Shown here: positions 17,242 through 26,016 of the stretch, piece after piece
How positions within the stretch are numbered: the first letter of the stretch is position 1
Layout of the letters: each line of letters begins with the position of its first letter
NCBI GenBank assembly: GCA_963844625.1
Contig: CAWJPF010000004.1
Coordinates: 62,001 to 126,000 of the forward strand
DNA: 64,000 nucleotides
Source of the DNA: Palsa-504 sp963844625
Lineage (GTDB): Bacteria; Actinomycetota; Actinomycetes; Streptosporangiales; Streptosporangiaceae
Reading direction: 5' to 3'
Program-made: the position numbers and the translations under genes
Notes under the pieces: model-generated
What the model was told of the DNA's origin: nothing
Database searches by the model: none
What the model saw: the letters and a program-made list of their open reading frames with translations, nothing else

Positions 17242-17589
17242 GCCCCACCCCGGATCCCAGATCCCCCCGCTTGGGAGGCTGCGAGCATGCTAGCCCAAGT
17301 GCGCGGGAGCCCGGCACGACCGGGGTTCGGGAGTGGCTTTGGGGACTGCCGACCCCCTGGGACTGTGTATCCTGACCACGCCACGCGATGAAGCTGGTGC
17401 AGTACCGGGACACCGGTGTTCCGAGTCGATGGCCGCTACCTATCTCGGCGTCACGCAGACGTGCCCTCAGGTGGAGGCCTTGCTCGAATGGGTGCCTGGG
17501 CTGAGTGCTGACTAAGCGCATCAGTCATCGCAATGCTCTCCATGACGCTGCGACCGCTCAGGCCACGGCGACGCAATGGAGGGATCGGC
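17242..17589. other. Divergent intergenic region, no gene seen
   Basis: About 350 bases between the Grx-TrxR gene and the DUF3040 gene, which point away from each other. It should hold both promoters. Short plus-strand frames show no family resemblance. Confidence 0.35.
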
Positions 17590-17973
17590 ATGAGCCTGAG
17601 CTCGTGGGAACAGCAGGCCCTGGATGCGATCAGGGACGGTCTGGCCAGCTCTGACCCCCCGCTGGTGGCGCGGCTGACCATTTTCTCGCGGCTGGCATCC
17701 GACGAGGAGATGCCGGCCCGTGAGAAGATCCCGGCCGGCTCGCGACGAGCTATCCAGCGTTCCCGTTTTGAAGTGCGCCGGGTGGACCAACGCCTGGGCT
17801 TGCAGGGGGCAATGCTACTGCTGCTGTGGCTGGTGACATCCGTCGCGCTGATCACGGTCGCGCTGGCTAACAACCGCGGCAGCCAAGGTACATGCCCGGG
17901 ATCCTGGCCAACGTCCTGCGCCGGCGGGACATCCGCAGCCGGTTCGAGCCCGGCCCCGGCACTTTGGGAATAG
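17590..17973 (+). CDS. DUF3040 domain small membrane protein
   Basis: A 127-residue protein with the DUF3040 opening MSLSSWEQQALDAIRDGLAS, a charged middle, and one clear transmembrane helix (AMLLLLWLVTSVALITVAL) at about residues 76-95. A Gly/Ser/Pro-rich tail follows. Members occur throughout actinobacteria and have no known function. The ATG at 17590 is preceded by GGAGGGATC, whereas the upstream in-frame ATG lacks a ribosome-binding site. Confidence 0.8.
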   Translation: MSLSSWEQQALDAIRDGLASSDPPLVARLTIFSRLASDEEMPAREKIPAGSRRAIQRSRFEVRRVDQRLGLQGAMLLLLWLVTSVALITVALANNRGSQGTCPGSWPTSCAGGTSAAGSSPAPALWE

Positions 17974-18080
17974 GTCACGCCTGTCTACCTTGGCCACTGA
18001 AAGTAGTGGGCCGATGCGTGCACCACTGCCCGTTCGGCCGCACGGATCCCCGCCCGCTGGCATCCGCCGCCCGGTGGTGC

Positions 18081-20525
18081 TCATAGATACTCTCGCTTCC
18101 GCATCCAGACCAGGGTGATCCAGCCCCAGATGGGTGGCAGGTACGAGCTGAACAGGCGCTGGATGAAGACCGCGGCGGTGGCGTCGGCCTCCGAGACACC
18201 GGCCGCAGTGAGCCCGAGGATCATGCCCGCTTCCACTACCCCGAGGCCGCCCGGCGACGGCGCCACGCCGCCGATCATCGCAGCCAGGGTGATGACCACG
18301 ATCAGGGTGGGAAGCCGCAGATGGTCACCGAAGGCCCGCAGCGAGACTGACAGGGCCATGGCCACGAGCAGGTCCCGGCCAAACGCGCCGCCCAACAGCA
18401 GCACCAGCTTGTTCGGGGAGCTGGCGACCGTTTTGAGGTTGCCCCAGATGCCGCTCACCGTGGGACGCACCTTCTCGGCGGCCAGCCTGCGAAGCCGGGG
18501 CACGGCCAGGGCCAGGCCGACCACCAGGGCGACCAGCACGACGAGGGCCAGGATGATCCACACCAGTTTCGAATTTCCGCCCGACTCGGGGGTGAGCTCG
18601 AAGTGGATGGACCCCCAGGCGAAAGGAAGCGAAACCAGGAGCAGCACGCCGGTCGCGACCCAGCTGGTGGTGGCCATGATGGCACCCGAGCTCAACGCCA
18701 CCGACGAGTCATAGCCCTGTTGCTGGAAGTAGCGCACCCGGGTGGCGAAGACCGCCGCTGTCCCGCCGGCCAGCGCGCTGAAGGCCTTGGCCACCTCGAC
18801 CGCCACGGTCCGCCCGAACGGAAGTGGTCCGGCCACGCTTCCGATGCCTTCGACGGCCGAGGCCACGTAGGCCAGCTGGGTCAAGATCAGCGCGATAACG
18901 ACCCAGAGCCAGTCGGCCCCGATCACGGTGTCGAAGGACTTGGAGACGTCGATGAGCACCCCGATCAGCGCCCAGCCGCCGATGAGCGTGCCGACCACCA
19001 TGATCACTGTCGGCCAGCTCACCCGGCGGGGCTCCATCAGCGTCGGCACGTCAATCGACTTGGCCTGGGCGGCGCGCTGACGGACGTCCTCAAGCAGCTG
19101 ACCCTGGCCCCGCAGGCTCCGGCTGAGGACGGGATCGAGCGCGGGCCGATGCAGATGACGAAGGGCACCGGCCATCATCTCCGGCGTCAGGCACCGTGCG
19201 GCGGCGTCCGCGGCTCGCTCGGCGCCGACCACCAAGGCCGTCGCCGCCATGGCACCAGCCAGATCGCGATCGAACTGATCCGGCGAAGCGCCCGCCAAGG
19301 CGTTGCGGAAGTCCGCCACGACGATGGTCTTCGCCGTCGAGTCGACCAGCAGCGTGTCACCGCTGATGGCGCCGTGAGCGATACGTGCTCGCCGGAGAGT
19401 CAGCAGTTGACGATAGAGGTCATCAAGCGTGACGTCACTAATATCGGCGGCGTCGGCCTCAGACAGCGCCTTCCCGGCCGGCAGCCGGTAGACGACCAGC
19501 GCGTCCTTGGACGGGCCCGCGGTTCCTGCCTCGATGATCTCGGGCACGGCGACGCCCGCCCGGCCGGCCCGCAAGGTGAGGTAAGCCTCGTGTTCGACCT
19601 GCTGGAGCCGGGTAATCGTGAGGCTCGGTCCGGAGTCCCGGTACAGCAGGAACCGGCCCGCCTTGGTGAGGAGCTTGGCATCGGCCGCATCCCGGCCATA
19701 GACCGCTATGCCGATGGGACCGGGCGGATCTGCTTCGCGCGTCTCGGTTGCCTCATACTTCGCCACCCCCCAGACTTGCCTCCTTACCGGGTGCACGTTG
19801 CTCACGCGGATGCCGAGTTCCTCCAGCAGCAGCCGCACGTCATCGGTCGAAGGCAGGCCGAGCGGTGAGCCGAAGATGAGCCGGACCACCGCGGTCGCCC
19901 CCCAGCCGATGGCCAGGCTCCCCAGGAGATTAAGCGGCAGCCCGTGACCTCCCACGGCTGAGGCCATGGCCACCAAGGCGATGAAGAGCTCGATGAGGCG
20001 TTGTACGCCTCGTGCTAGATACGGCAGCGTCGCCGTTGCGACCGCCATAAACAAGGCGATCCGGAGCACCGGGAAACCTAGGTCGTAGCCCTGGATCACG
20101 ATTCCGCTCGGTCTGCCGCCGCGGCTTCCGAGAAAGACGATGAGGATCCCGCTCACCGCCGCCGTAACGGCAGCACTCGACGCGATATCGCGCGCGATCA
20201 CCCAGCGGCGCGCGATCAGAGCCAGTGCCACCAGGAAAATCGTGATGCCGAACGAACCGGCCTGGTAGACCACCGTCACCAGCCAGGTGATGCTCCGCGG
20301 CGGCGGATGGATGACCTGGACGACGGCCCGGTCGACGCGGGAGTCGTAGCGGATGACAAGTACGCAGCACACCAGGGCCAGGACCGCAGCGGCCAGCCGC
20401 AACCCGTCGCTTCCGCGCCGACGTCGCTGACCGTCGCCCACCGGTGCGAACATGACCGAACGCCAGCCACGCAGCAGATGTCCTTCGGGAAGAGAGCTCT
20501 CACTCTCCATGAGGTCTTCGGCCAT
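18081..20525 (-). CDS. Large flippase-like fusion: membrane domain, kinase-like domain, LPG-synthase TM domain
   Basis: About 814 residues in three parts. An N-terminal multi-helix membrane section (to about residue 220) includes PAP2-like helices. A soluble central section (about 240-480) has a degraded protein-kinase-like look: RARIAHGAISGDTLLVDS resembles a catalytic loop and TIVVADFRNAL a D-x-G-like segment. The C-terminal membrane region (about 510-814) is of the lysylphosphatidylglycerol-synthase/AglD type, ending ATAAVFIQRLFSSYLPPIWG. No aminoacyl-transfer domain is present, so lipid or glycolipid translocation is more likely than lysyl transfer. The start is uncertain: ATG at 20525 or 20510, or GTG at 20576. 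Confidence 0.8.
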   Translation of the reverse strand: MAEDLMESESSLPEGHLLRGWRSVMFAPVGDGQRRRRGSDGLRLAAAVLALVCCVLVIRYDSRVDRAVVQVIHPPPRSITWLVTVVYQAGSFGITIFLVALALIARRWVIARDIASSAAVTAAVSGILIVFLGSRGGRPSGIVIQGYDLGFPVLRIALFMAVATATLPYLARGVQRLIELFIALVAMASAVGGHGLPLNLLGSLAIGWGATAVVRLIFGSPLGLPSTDDVRLLLEELGIRVSNVHPVRRQVWGVAKYEATETREADPPGPIGIAVYGRDAADAKLLTKAGRFLLYRDSGPSLTITRLQQVEHEAYLTLRAGRAGVAVPEIIEAGTAGPSKDALVVYRLPAGKALSEADAADISDVTLDDLYRQLLTLRRARIAHGAISGDTLLVDSTAKTIVVADFRNALAGASPDQFDRDLAGAMAATALVVGAERAADAAARCLTPEMMAGALRHLHRPALDPVLSRSLRGQGQLLEDVRQRAAQAKSIDVPTLMEPRRVSWPTVIMVVGTLIGGWALIGVLIDVSKSFDTVIGADWLWVVIALILTQLAYVASAVEGIGSVAGPLPFGRTVAVEVAKAFSALAGGTAAVFATRVRYFQQQGYDSSVALSSGAIMATTSWVATGVLLLVSLPFAWGSIHFELTPESGGNSKLVWIILALVVLVALVVGLALAVPRLRRLAAEKVRPTVSGIWGNLKTVASSPNKLVLLLGGAFGRDLLVAMALSVSLRAFGDHLRLPTLIVVITLAAMIGGVAPSPGGLGVVEAGMILGLTAAGVSEADATAAVFIQRLFSSYLPPIWGWITLVWMRKREYL

Positions 20526-20821
20526 GCGATTAGGGCGCACGTCAGTTGCCTGATTGCTGGGCGAGGGTGGCGGCACCTTCGGGAACCCGGAGGCCAGTAG
20601 CGTCTTTCGCCATGCGCGCCCCCTATCTCCTGAGCCGCGAAGGCGCGGATTAATCCGGTCTTCCGCGGTCCGCGCCGGCTGGTGGCGGCGCGACTACGGT
20701 AGTTCTGCCTGGCGCTGGCCGGATTCACCCTTCGCGGATGATCCTGGCGTGGTGCGGCCTGGTGTTATCGTCATTTACGGCACGGCTGGCAACTAGATTA
20801 GATCCTACGGGAGGGATGTTC

Positions 20822-21244
20822 ATGGCGCTCGGGCCGGTTGAGTGGATCGAGATCAGTTTTCCCGGGAACAAGCTCAGCCGCAGCATCGTGCAGCCGCTGA
20901 AGAAGCTCGTTGACTCCGGCACGATCCGGATCATCGACCTGGTCGTCTTGCACAAGGACAATGACGGCGTCGTCACGGCCGTGGAACTCGAGGGGCTGGA
21001 TCCAGACGAGGCGGCCCTGTTCGAGGATCTCGACGGTGACGTGCTGGGTCTGCTCAACGAGGACGACATCGCTTTCGCGGGGGAGGCGCTGGCACCCGGC
21101 AACGGGGCGGCCATCCTGGTCTGGGAGGACCTCTGGGTGTCCGCGTTCACACGGTCGGTGGAGGACGCCGGCGGCCGGGTAGTAGGTCACGACAAGGTTC
21201 CCGACGAAGTTGCCCAAGCGGCGCTGCAAGCCGCGTCTGTTTGA
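20822..21244 (+). CDS. DUF6325 family protein
   Basis: A 140-residue acidic protein beginning ALGPVEWIEISFPGNKLS, typical of the DUF1269/DUF6325 group in actinobacteria. It has two similar halves of beta-alpha type and no membrane helix long enough to span. The ATG at 20822 sits eight bases after GGGAGGG and is preferred over the ATG two codons earlier. It is followed 12 bases later by the SHOCT gene. This pair recurs in actinobacterial stress clusters, which suggests they act together, but no mechanism is known. Confidence 0.8.
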   Translation: MALGPVEWIEISFPGNKLSRSIVQPLKKLVDSGTIRIIDLVVLHKDNDGVVTAVELEGLDPDEAALFEDLDGDVLGLLNEDDIAFAGEALAPGNGAAILVWEDLWVSAFTRSVEDAGGRVVGHDKVPDEVAQAALQAASV

Positions 21245-21256
21245 AAGTAGGTTTCC

Positions 21257-21625
21257 ATGAGAGGACGACGCGGCGGAGGACTGGGCCGACGAGGTCCTGG
21301 GCTGCTTGGCACCATGGCGCGGACGGCGGTCGTCGCGGGTACAGCGTCGGCCGTGGTCGGCGGAATGCAATCGAACCGTGAGGCCAGGGCGCACCACCAG
21401 CAGGCGCAGGTCGACCAGCAGGTGGCAGCGTCGCTCGCCAGTCAGCAGGCGGCGGCAGCCCAGGCGGCACCGGCCGCAGCCGCCCCGGCCGCCCCGGCCG
21501 CCCCGGCCGGAGGGCTTAGCGACGAATCGTTCGCACGGCTGCAGCAGCTGGGAGACCTTCTCAAGCAAGGCATCCTGACAGACGAGGAATTCGCGGCGCA
21601 GAAGGCCAAGATCCTCGGCGCATGA
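21257..21625 (+). CDS. SHOCT-domain protein
   Basis: A 122-residue protein with a Gly/Arg-rich N-terminus and a short hydrophobic segment (TAVVAGTASAVVGGM). An Ala/Gln/Pro-rich linker with repeated AAPAAPAAP follows, and a C-terminal SHOCT helix pair (FARLQQLGDLLKQGILTDEE, then FAAQKAKIL). SHOCT domains are thought to mediate oligomerisation at membranes. It immediately follows the DUF6325 gene and probably shares its mRNA. Confidence 0.85.
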   Translation: MRGRRGGGLGRRGPGLLGTMARTAVVAGTASAVVGGMQSNREARAHHQQAQVDQQVAASLASQQAAAAQAAPAAAAPAAPAAPAGGLSDESFARLQQLGDLLKQGILTDEEFAAQKAKILGA

Positions 21626-21770
21626 GCAGGATACGAGCGTGTCGGCGGACGCCGGGAACACCAGGCGGATGGCAACGCCCGCGATGACGACCACCGCAGG
21701 GCCTGGCTCCCGCCTGCCACCCGCCAGCGGATGCGGCTCTGTCGATCGATCCTGACCGCTAGGGAATCGA
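21626..21770 (-). pseudogene. Decayed 5' fragment of a flippase gene (copy of 24656-24801)
   Basis: On the plus strand this segment aligns, almost without gaps, with 24656-24801 at the start of the intact flippase gene. Shared blocks include GCCGGGAACA, GCGATGACGACCACC, GCCAGCGGATGCG and CGATC. Read on the minus strand it encodes VVIAGVAIRLVFPAS, matching VVIAGIAIYLVFPAI of the intact protein. It has lost frame at its start and continuation, so it is a leftover of a duplication or rearrangement. Confidence 0.75.
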
Positions 21771-21778
21771 GGGAGCAG

Positions 21779-22291
21779 ATGAACAAGTCCATACTGGCGG
21801 TCCTCAGCGACGCCGAACGTCGACTGGTGGCCCAGACCGAGCCTGCTGAGCTCGCCGCGCTCGACGAGGATGCGGCCATCGAGTTCGAGGCTCGGATCAG
21901 GCGCGCGCGCAACAAGTACGTCGGCCAGTACCGCCGGGGCGCTAGCGCCGGCGTGGTCGAACAGGGCGGGCGAGGCAAGGCTCGTCCGGAGAACAAGCGG
22001 GCCGCCATGAAGGCCGAGGCGTTCGAAGAGGCCCTCTCCCGGGTGAGCCGCCGAGTCGCGGTGCTAGCCCGGCAGTCTGCCGCGAAACTGCGCGCGGAGA
22101 GGCTCGAGGCAGCCAGGGCCGGGAAGGGCCAGGGGCCCGGGCCCGGCGCGCGGCGAGCGGCGTCCGGCGCGCCCGCTGTCACCGGAGAGCCCGCCGGCGA
22201 CCGTGCCCTGCGCTCGCCCGCCAGTGAGAAGCGCCGGGCGAGCACCCTCGCGCAGGGAGCCCGCCGGCAAGCGAAGCGAGACAGCCGATAA
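21779..22291 (+). CDS. Hypothetical basic protein, 170 aa
   Basis: Starts MNKSILAVLSDAERRLVAQT after a GAGGGAG ribosome-binding site. The first 120 residues are helical and charged, with a KAEAFEEALSRVSRRVAVLA segment. The last 50 are Gly/Ala/Arg-rich and strongly basic, ending QAKRDSR. This could be a nucleic-acid-binding or ribosome-associated protein, but no family is recognised with confidence. It lies directly upstream of the DUF2252 gene, 29 bases apart, and is likely co-transcribed. Confidence 0.65.
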   Translation: MNKSILAVLSDAERRLVAQTEPAELAALDEDAAIEFEARIRRARNKYVGQYRRGASAGVVEQGGRGKARPENKRAAMKAEAFEEALSRVSRRVAVLARQSAAKLRAERLEAARAGKGQGPGPGARRAASGAPAVTGEPAGDRALRSPASEKRRASTLAQGARRQAKRDSR

Positions 22292-22320
22292 ACAGCCAGA
22301 CAGCCGATAGGCAGGGCCCA

Positions 22321-23724
22321 ATGACGGAACCCCCCGCACCGCAACCGCCGCCGCCGCCTGCCGGGGGGCATGACCTGTCGGCCACGGCGGACGAGAGACG
22401 AGCGGCGGGGAAGGCTGCCCGGAAGCGCGCTCGACGAGGTGGGCTGGGGAACTGGGCCGCGGCAGAGCGCGGGCACGACGCCCTGGAGACGATCCTGGCC
22501 CAGAATCAGATCCGGGTTCCTGAGCTCATTCCGCTGCGGTATCAGCGCATGGCGGCTTCCCCATGGAACTATTACCGGGGTGCCGCCGCGGTCATGGCCG
22601 CCGACCTTTCCGCTCAACCTGACAGCGGGCTGATGGTGCAGCTGTGCGGCGATGCCCACGTACTGAACTTCGGCCTGTGGGCCACACCGGAGCGAAACCT
22701 GTCGTTCGACCTGCGCGACTTTGACGAGACTCTTCCCGGACCCTTTGAGTGGGACATCAAGCGCTTCGCCGCCAGCCTCGTGGTAGCGGCGCGGGAGAAC
22801 CAGGTCAAGCAGTCGACAGCGGCTGCCGCGGTAACCGCCGGCGTGGAGGCCTACCGCACCCGCATGCGCCGGTATGCGACGATGCCCGAGCTCGACATCT
22901 GGTACGACGGCATTCACGCCGACAGCTTGCTCAACTATTTCGAGCCGGCTGACCGCGGGCGGGTCTCGATCCACATCGAGAAGAAACGGGAGCGCCGTAC
23001 CAGCCGCGGAGCGTTCGCCAAACTGACGACGATGGCGCACGGGCGTCCGCGCATCACCGAAGAGCCTCCGGTCCGCGTCGCGCTCAACGACGACGAACAG
23101 GATGACGTCGTCGATCACCTCCTGGCCGGTTACCGGCTGACCCTCCAAGAGGACCGGCGGACCCTGTTCGACCGGTTTACCGCGGTCGATATCGTCCGCC
23201 AGGTGGTGGGAGTAGGCAGCGTGGGAATGCAGGTCTACCTAGTGCTCATGGAGGGCCGCAGCGGCGCCGACCCGCTGTTCCTTCAGGTCAAGCAGGCGGG
23301 GCCGTCCGTGTATGAGGCCGAGGGCCGGCCCAGCCGCCACGACAATCACGGCGCGCGGGTGGTCAACGGCAAACGGCTCATCCAGAGTGCGACCGACATT
23401 TTCGTCGGCTGGGGCTCATGGCATGGCCGGGACTATTACGTACGGCAGTTCCGTGACATGAAGATCATCCCGACCACGGAGCTGATCGCCCCGCGCCTGG
23501 TCGAGTTCGCTACCGCCTGCGGCGAAACCCTGGCCAAGGCCCATGCCCGCACCGGCGACCCGGCGGCCGTTGACGCTTACATCGGGAAGGGGCCTAGTTT
23601 CGCCACGGCGATCGGCCGGTTCGCCCGCTTGTACGCCGACCAGAACGAGCAAGACCACGCGCAGCTCGTCAGCGCCATCGCCGCCGGCACGGTCAACAGC
23701 CTGCCCAGTGTGAACAGCAGCTGA
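22321..23724 (+). CDS. DUF2252 family protein
   Basis: A 467-residue member of the DUF2252 family. Signature segments are RMAASPWNYYRGAAAVMAAD, LCGDAHVLNFGLWATPER, FDLRDFDETLPGPFEWDIKR, the later VGVGSVGMQVYLVLMEG, and QVKQAGPSVYE. The GDAHxxNFG and D-FDE motifs resemble the catalytic and metal-binding loops of aminoglycoside-phosphotransferase-like kinases, so a kinase-like activity is plausible though unproven. A Pro-rich N-terminal tail precedes the domain. It is convergent with the flippase gene on its right, 13 bases apart. Confidence 0.9.
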   Translation: MTEPPAPQPPPPPAGGHDLSATADERRAAGKAARKRARRGGLGNWAAAERGHDALETILAQNQIRVPELIPLRYQRMAASPWNYYRGAAAVMAADLSAQPDSGLMVQLCGDAHVLNFGLWATPERNLSFDLRDFDETLPGPFEWDIKRFAASLVVAARENQVKQSTAAAAVTAGVEAYRTRMRRYATMPELDIWYDGIHADSLLNYFEPADRGRVSIHIEKKRERRTSRGAFAKLTTMAHGRPRITEEPPVRVALNDDEQDDVVDHLLAGYRLTLQEDRRTLFDRFTAVDIVRQVVGVGSVGMQVYLVLMEGRSGADPLFLQVKQAGPSVYEAEGRPSRHDNHGARVVNGKRLIQSATDIFVGWGSWHGRDYYVRQFRDMKIIPTTELIAPRLVEFATACGETLAKAHARTGDPAAVDAYIGKGPSFATAIGRFARLYADQNEQDHAQLVSAIAAGTVNSLPSVNSS

Positions 23725-23737
23725 CACGCTGCGGGCG

Positions 23738-24850
23738 CTAATGGGCATCCACCGTGCTCGGGGGTGACGAGCGGCTTCGATACCGGAGCTGGAACAGGCC
23801 GTAGGCGATCGGTCCGACGGCCAGCGGCACCCAGTACGAGGCGAGGCGGTAGGTCAGCGTCGCCAGTACGGCCTGGCTGGAGTTGACCTCGGCGAGCACC
23901 AGGAGCCCAGTCAGGCTCGCTTCCACGATCCCGAGCCCGCCGGGGGTCAGGGGGATCATCCCGATGATGCCGGCGGCCGCGTAGGCCACCAGGATCAGCG
24001 AGGGGCGCGGGTGGCTCCCGGTGGCGCGCAGCGCGGCCAGCAGGCAGAGAAAGTCGAACGCCAGGCGGCCAGCGGAGAGCAGCAGTGCCTGCCACCACTG
24101 CCGGCCAAGCACCGCCCGGATGTCGTTGCGCTGGGCAAGAAGGGTCGTGTCTAGCCCTTCCAGTGGGGGCCGTTTCCGCCGGGCCCAGTTCGCGAGCCGC
24201 TGCACCGTCCGGCCAGTCCAGCGGAGCGGCGCGTCGTAGGCCAGGACGACCGCCCCGAACGCCGCGAAGAGCACGAACCCCGCCGCCCCGAGAAGGGCCG
24301 TGTTGACCAGGCCCCGGCTGACTGGCGCGCCCAGCAGGACGACCGGGAGAGCGAAGACAGGCAGGGCGAGGAGTCCCCCCACGCCCAGGAGAGAGAACGC
24401 CGCCAGCCCGCCTACGGTGGAACTCGTGTCGCCTAGGCTGGTCGCGAGCATCCGGAACTGCACCGCGGCGCCCACGGCCGCGCCGCCCGGCATGATGAGG
24501 GTGATCGAGTTACCGGCCAGTTGAGACGTGATGACCGGGAACCATGCCCTGGTCCGCAGCGCTAGCCGCTGCAGCGCGAACGTGCAGACGAAGTGCGCGA
24601 CTTCGGCCCCGACCGCCACGGCGAACCAGATTGGATTCAGGGTTGAAAGACGAGGCCAGGATGCGAACACTTCGGTGATCGCCGGGAACACAAGATAGAT
24701 GGCGATGCCCGCGATGACGACCACCACACCGCGCTTGACCACTGTCTTCCAGGCCAGCGGATGCGACTTCTCACGATCGATCCTGCCCGCCAGGGAGTCT
24801 TCGCTGAGGGTCCCGGATTGATCGCTCAGGGCGTCAGATGGTTCGCTCAT
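23738..24850 (-). CDS. Flippase-like membrane protein (LPG synthase TM domain)
   Basis: A 370-residue polytopic protein of the UPF0104/AglD-MprF membrane-domain family. After a charged N-terminal tail of about 40 residues come eight or so helices. Typical features include SQLAGNSITLIMPGGAAVGA near residue 110 and GIIGMIPLTPGGLGIVEASL near residue 300, the latter being the family's conserved PGG-E loop. It probably moves a lipid-linked molecule across the membrane. The ATG at 24850 is preferred because upstream in-frame residues look unnatural. A decayed copy of its 5' end lies 3 kb to the left. Confidence 0.85.
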   Translation of the reverse strand: MSEPSDALSDQSGTLSEDSLAGRIDREKSHPLAWKTVVKRGVVVVIAGIAIYLVFPAITEVFASWPRLSTLNPIWFAVAVGAEVAHFVCTFALQRLALRTRAWFPVITSQLAGNSITLIMPGGAAVGAAVQFRMLATSLGDTSSTVGGLAAFSLLGVGGLLALPVFALPVVLLGAPVSRGLVNTALLGAAGFVLFAAFGAVVLAYDAPLRWTGRTVQRLANWARRKRPPLEGLDTTLLAQRNDIRAVLGRQWWQALLLSAGRLAFDFLCLLAALRATGSHPRPSLILVAYAAAGIIGMIPLTPGGLGIVEASLTGLLVLAEVNSSQAVLATLTYRLASYWVPLAVGPIAYGLFQLRYRSRSSPPSTVDAH

Positions 24851-25098
24851 GGCCTCGGGCCAGCGTAGCAGCGACAAGACGCCCGTACCCCGGACGTGAG
24901 CGCGAACAGCGCCGACGTACCGGGGGACCTTTTCCCATCGGGGTATGTCGAAACGGCTCTGCGCAGGAGGGGGCAACCGCCGGTTACCGGATCAAGCCAT
25001 CGATAGCCATAATTACCTGGAAGGCATGACCTGCCGTTCGCCGATTCGGCTTACCGTGAATGGCGGGATGCCTGGTCAGCATGAGATTGAGGTGCCGG

Positions 25099-25245
25099 AT
25101 GCAGCGCTTCGATGCCGTCGGCCGCTGGCTGCGCGATCATCTCCTGCCTGCGTCGGTCATCGTGCTCGGCGGCATCCTGCTCATCCGGTGCGTCAGGTGG
25201 ATCGAACCGACTGTCCTGCTGACGGGAGCCGGTTCACATGCCTGA
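25099..25245 (+). CDS. Small single-span membrane protein, 48 aa
   Basis: Starts MQRFDAVGRWLRDHLLPA and has one hydrophobic helix (ASVIVLGGILLIRCVRWI). A GAGGTGCC ribosome-binding site precedes the ATG. The last eight bases overlap the start of the cation transporter gene, which argues for coupled translation. Too short for family assignment; it may be a transporter-associated microprotein. Confidence 0.5.
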   Translation: MQRFDAVGRWLRDHLLPASVIVLGGILLIRCVRWIEPTVLLTGAGSHA

Positions 25246-25855
25246 TGCCGAGCTGACCCGGCTACGGCGCCGAGGGCTACTCCTGGAGAGCATGAGCATG
25301 GCCTGGACAGTGGCGGTGGCCGCGGTCGCCCTTGCGGCCGGGCTCGTGGCGTCTTCCATAGCGCTGATCGGGCTCGGACTTGAGTCGGTGATCGAGCTGC
25401 TTGCCGCCGCCATCGTCGTCGTGCACCTGGACGCCTCTGCGGCTCGTGAGCGCAGGGCGATGCGCCTGATCGGCGTAACATTCCTGGCCGGCGCGGCCTA
25501 TCTCGCGGTGGAGAGCAGCCGGGAACTCGCCGTGCACGACCATTCCGGGCATTCGGCGGCGGGCCTCGCCGTGGCCGCGGCCGCGCTGCTGGTCATGCCG
25601 CTACTCGCCCTCGAGAAACGCCGCACCGGGCGTGCACTGAGCAGCCCTATGCTGCTGGCCGATGCTCACGAGACCACATTGACCGCGGCCGCCGCGGCCG
25701 CCGCCCTGACGGGCGTCGGCCTGGATACCTGGCTCGGCTGGTGGTGGACCGTGCCCGCCGCGGGCCTGGTCATAGCCGCCCTCGCTGTCCGGGAAGGCAT
25801 TCATATCTGGAGACACAGCGACCCTCGGGTGGATAGTCCTCAGCCGTCGGGGTGA
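25238..25855 (+). CDS. Cation diffusion facilitator-like transporter
   Basis: A 205-residue membrane protein resembling the transmembrane part of CDF transporters, with six likely helices. GLGLESVIELLAAAIVVVHL is the second-helix motif of the subfamily, and LLADAHETTLTAAAAAAAL is the fifth-helix region with Asp and His. The usual C-terminal cytoplasmic metal-binding domain is missing, and the canonical second-helix Asp is Glu/Ala-rich here, so the metal is uncertain. Translation is coupled to the preceding 48-residue membrane protein by an eight-base overlap. Confidence 0.8.
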   Translation: MPDAELTRLRRRGLLLESMSMAWTVAVAAVALAAGLVASSIALIGLGLESVIELLAAAIVVVHLDASAARERRAMRLIGVTFLAGAAYLAVESSRELAVHDHSGHSAAGLAVAAAALLVMPLLALEKRRTGRALSSPMLLADAHETTLTAAAAAAALTGVGLDTWLGWWWTVPAAGLVIAALAVREGIHIWRHSDPRVDSPQPSG

Positions 25856-26016
25856 TTGTGCCGGACGTTCATACTTTTGAGGTGATGCGGTGGTGAGGTG
25901 ACGCGGTCAGGCTGGGAGGTGCGCCGGCCGGCCGCCAGAGTTTGCCTGCGCCTACACAAACGCTGGGGATGCCATGCTCGCTTACCACATTGACCGTCCG
26001 TTAGGCGGCCACAACG

